Source: a virus. Taken from it: a DNA stretch of 21,632 nt. A program made the translations under genes and the position numbers. Location of the stretch: the IMG/VR virus record IMGVR_UViG_3300000563_000029, positions 1-21,632 of that record; one strand, written 5' to 3'. The notes beneath the pieces were generated by a model. That model was not told where the DNA came from. It saw only the letters and a program-made list of their open reading frames with translations, and made no database searches. Below, in pieces: positions 21,629-21,632 of this stretch. The number at the start of each line of letters is the position of its first letter. The stretch's first letter is position 1.

Positions 21629-21632
21629 AATA

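Noticed and set aside
1-21632. Insertion sequences, transposases, integrase, CRISPR arrays and attachment sites
   Set aside because: No such genes, terminal inverted repeats or spacer arrays were seen on either strand; whether the phage is temperate cannot be judged from this window.

Overview
The window is part of a double-stranded DNA tailed-phage genome, or a prophage or metagenomic phage contig, holding the packaging, capsid and tail genes. The gene order (small and large terminase, portal, scaffold, major capsid, decoration, adaptor, T7 gp12-like nozzle, glycine-zipper internal protein, no tape measure) points to a short-tailed, podovirus-type virion. Ribosome-binding sites of AGGAGG type, two consensus sigma70-type promoters and use of all three standard stop codons indicate a bacterial host. 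The host genus cannot be read from the sequence.

Layout: (1) 1-1023, minus strand: three genes running leftwards (a truncated unknown, a small CxxC protein, a RadC/JAMM protein). Two of them share a nearly identical leader. (2) 1024-1668: a gene-free, partly very AT-rich divergent control region with a 34-bp alternating pyrimidine-purine tract, tandem 29-bp repeats and a TTGACA-N17-TATAAT promoter. (3) 1669-4099: terminase small-subunit candidate and large terminase. (4) 4100-4640: no convincing gene. It has its own promoter-like sequence at the terminase stop codon, many stem-loops (one about 16 bp long), a tRNA-like T-arm and a perfect inverted repeat, and is best read as a large structured non-coding RNA. 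A second strong promoter follows. (5) 4671-5243: three small membrane or lipoprotein genes, two of them heavily overlapping. (6) 5312-7366: a surface-adhesin-like protein with DUF285/BspA repeats. (7) 7369-12705: two small genes, portal, FmdB-like small protein, scaffold, major capsid protein and decoration-like protein, closed by a rho-independent terminator. (8) 12788-16238: a small membrane protein and a glycan cassette (fused GT4-GT2 glycosyltransferase, SAM methyltransferase, GT2 glycosyltransferase). (9) 16244-21625: adaptor, tail nozzle with a GLUG insertion, a short tail-associated protein, a GNAT acetyltransferase and two probable internal virion proteins.

How it fits together: the plus-strand genes are tightly packed, with ATGA or TAATG overlaps, and read as one late programme from the promoters at about 1609 and 4597, with a partial break at the terminator near 12750. 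Two features make this more than a standard morphogenesis module: bacterial surface-protein domains (DUF285, InlB-like, GLUG) on virion proteins, and a glycosylation/methylation/acetylation set embedded among the structural genes, suggesting that the virion or host surface is chemically decorated. The strongest candidate for something undescribed is the terminase-adjacent structured RNA at about 4130-4560.
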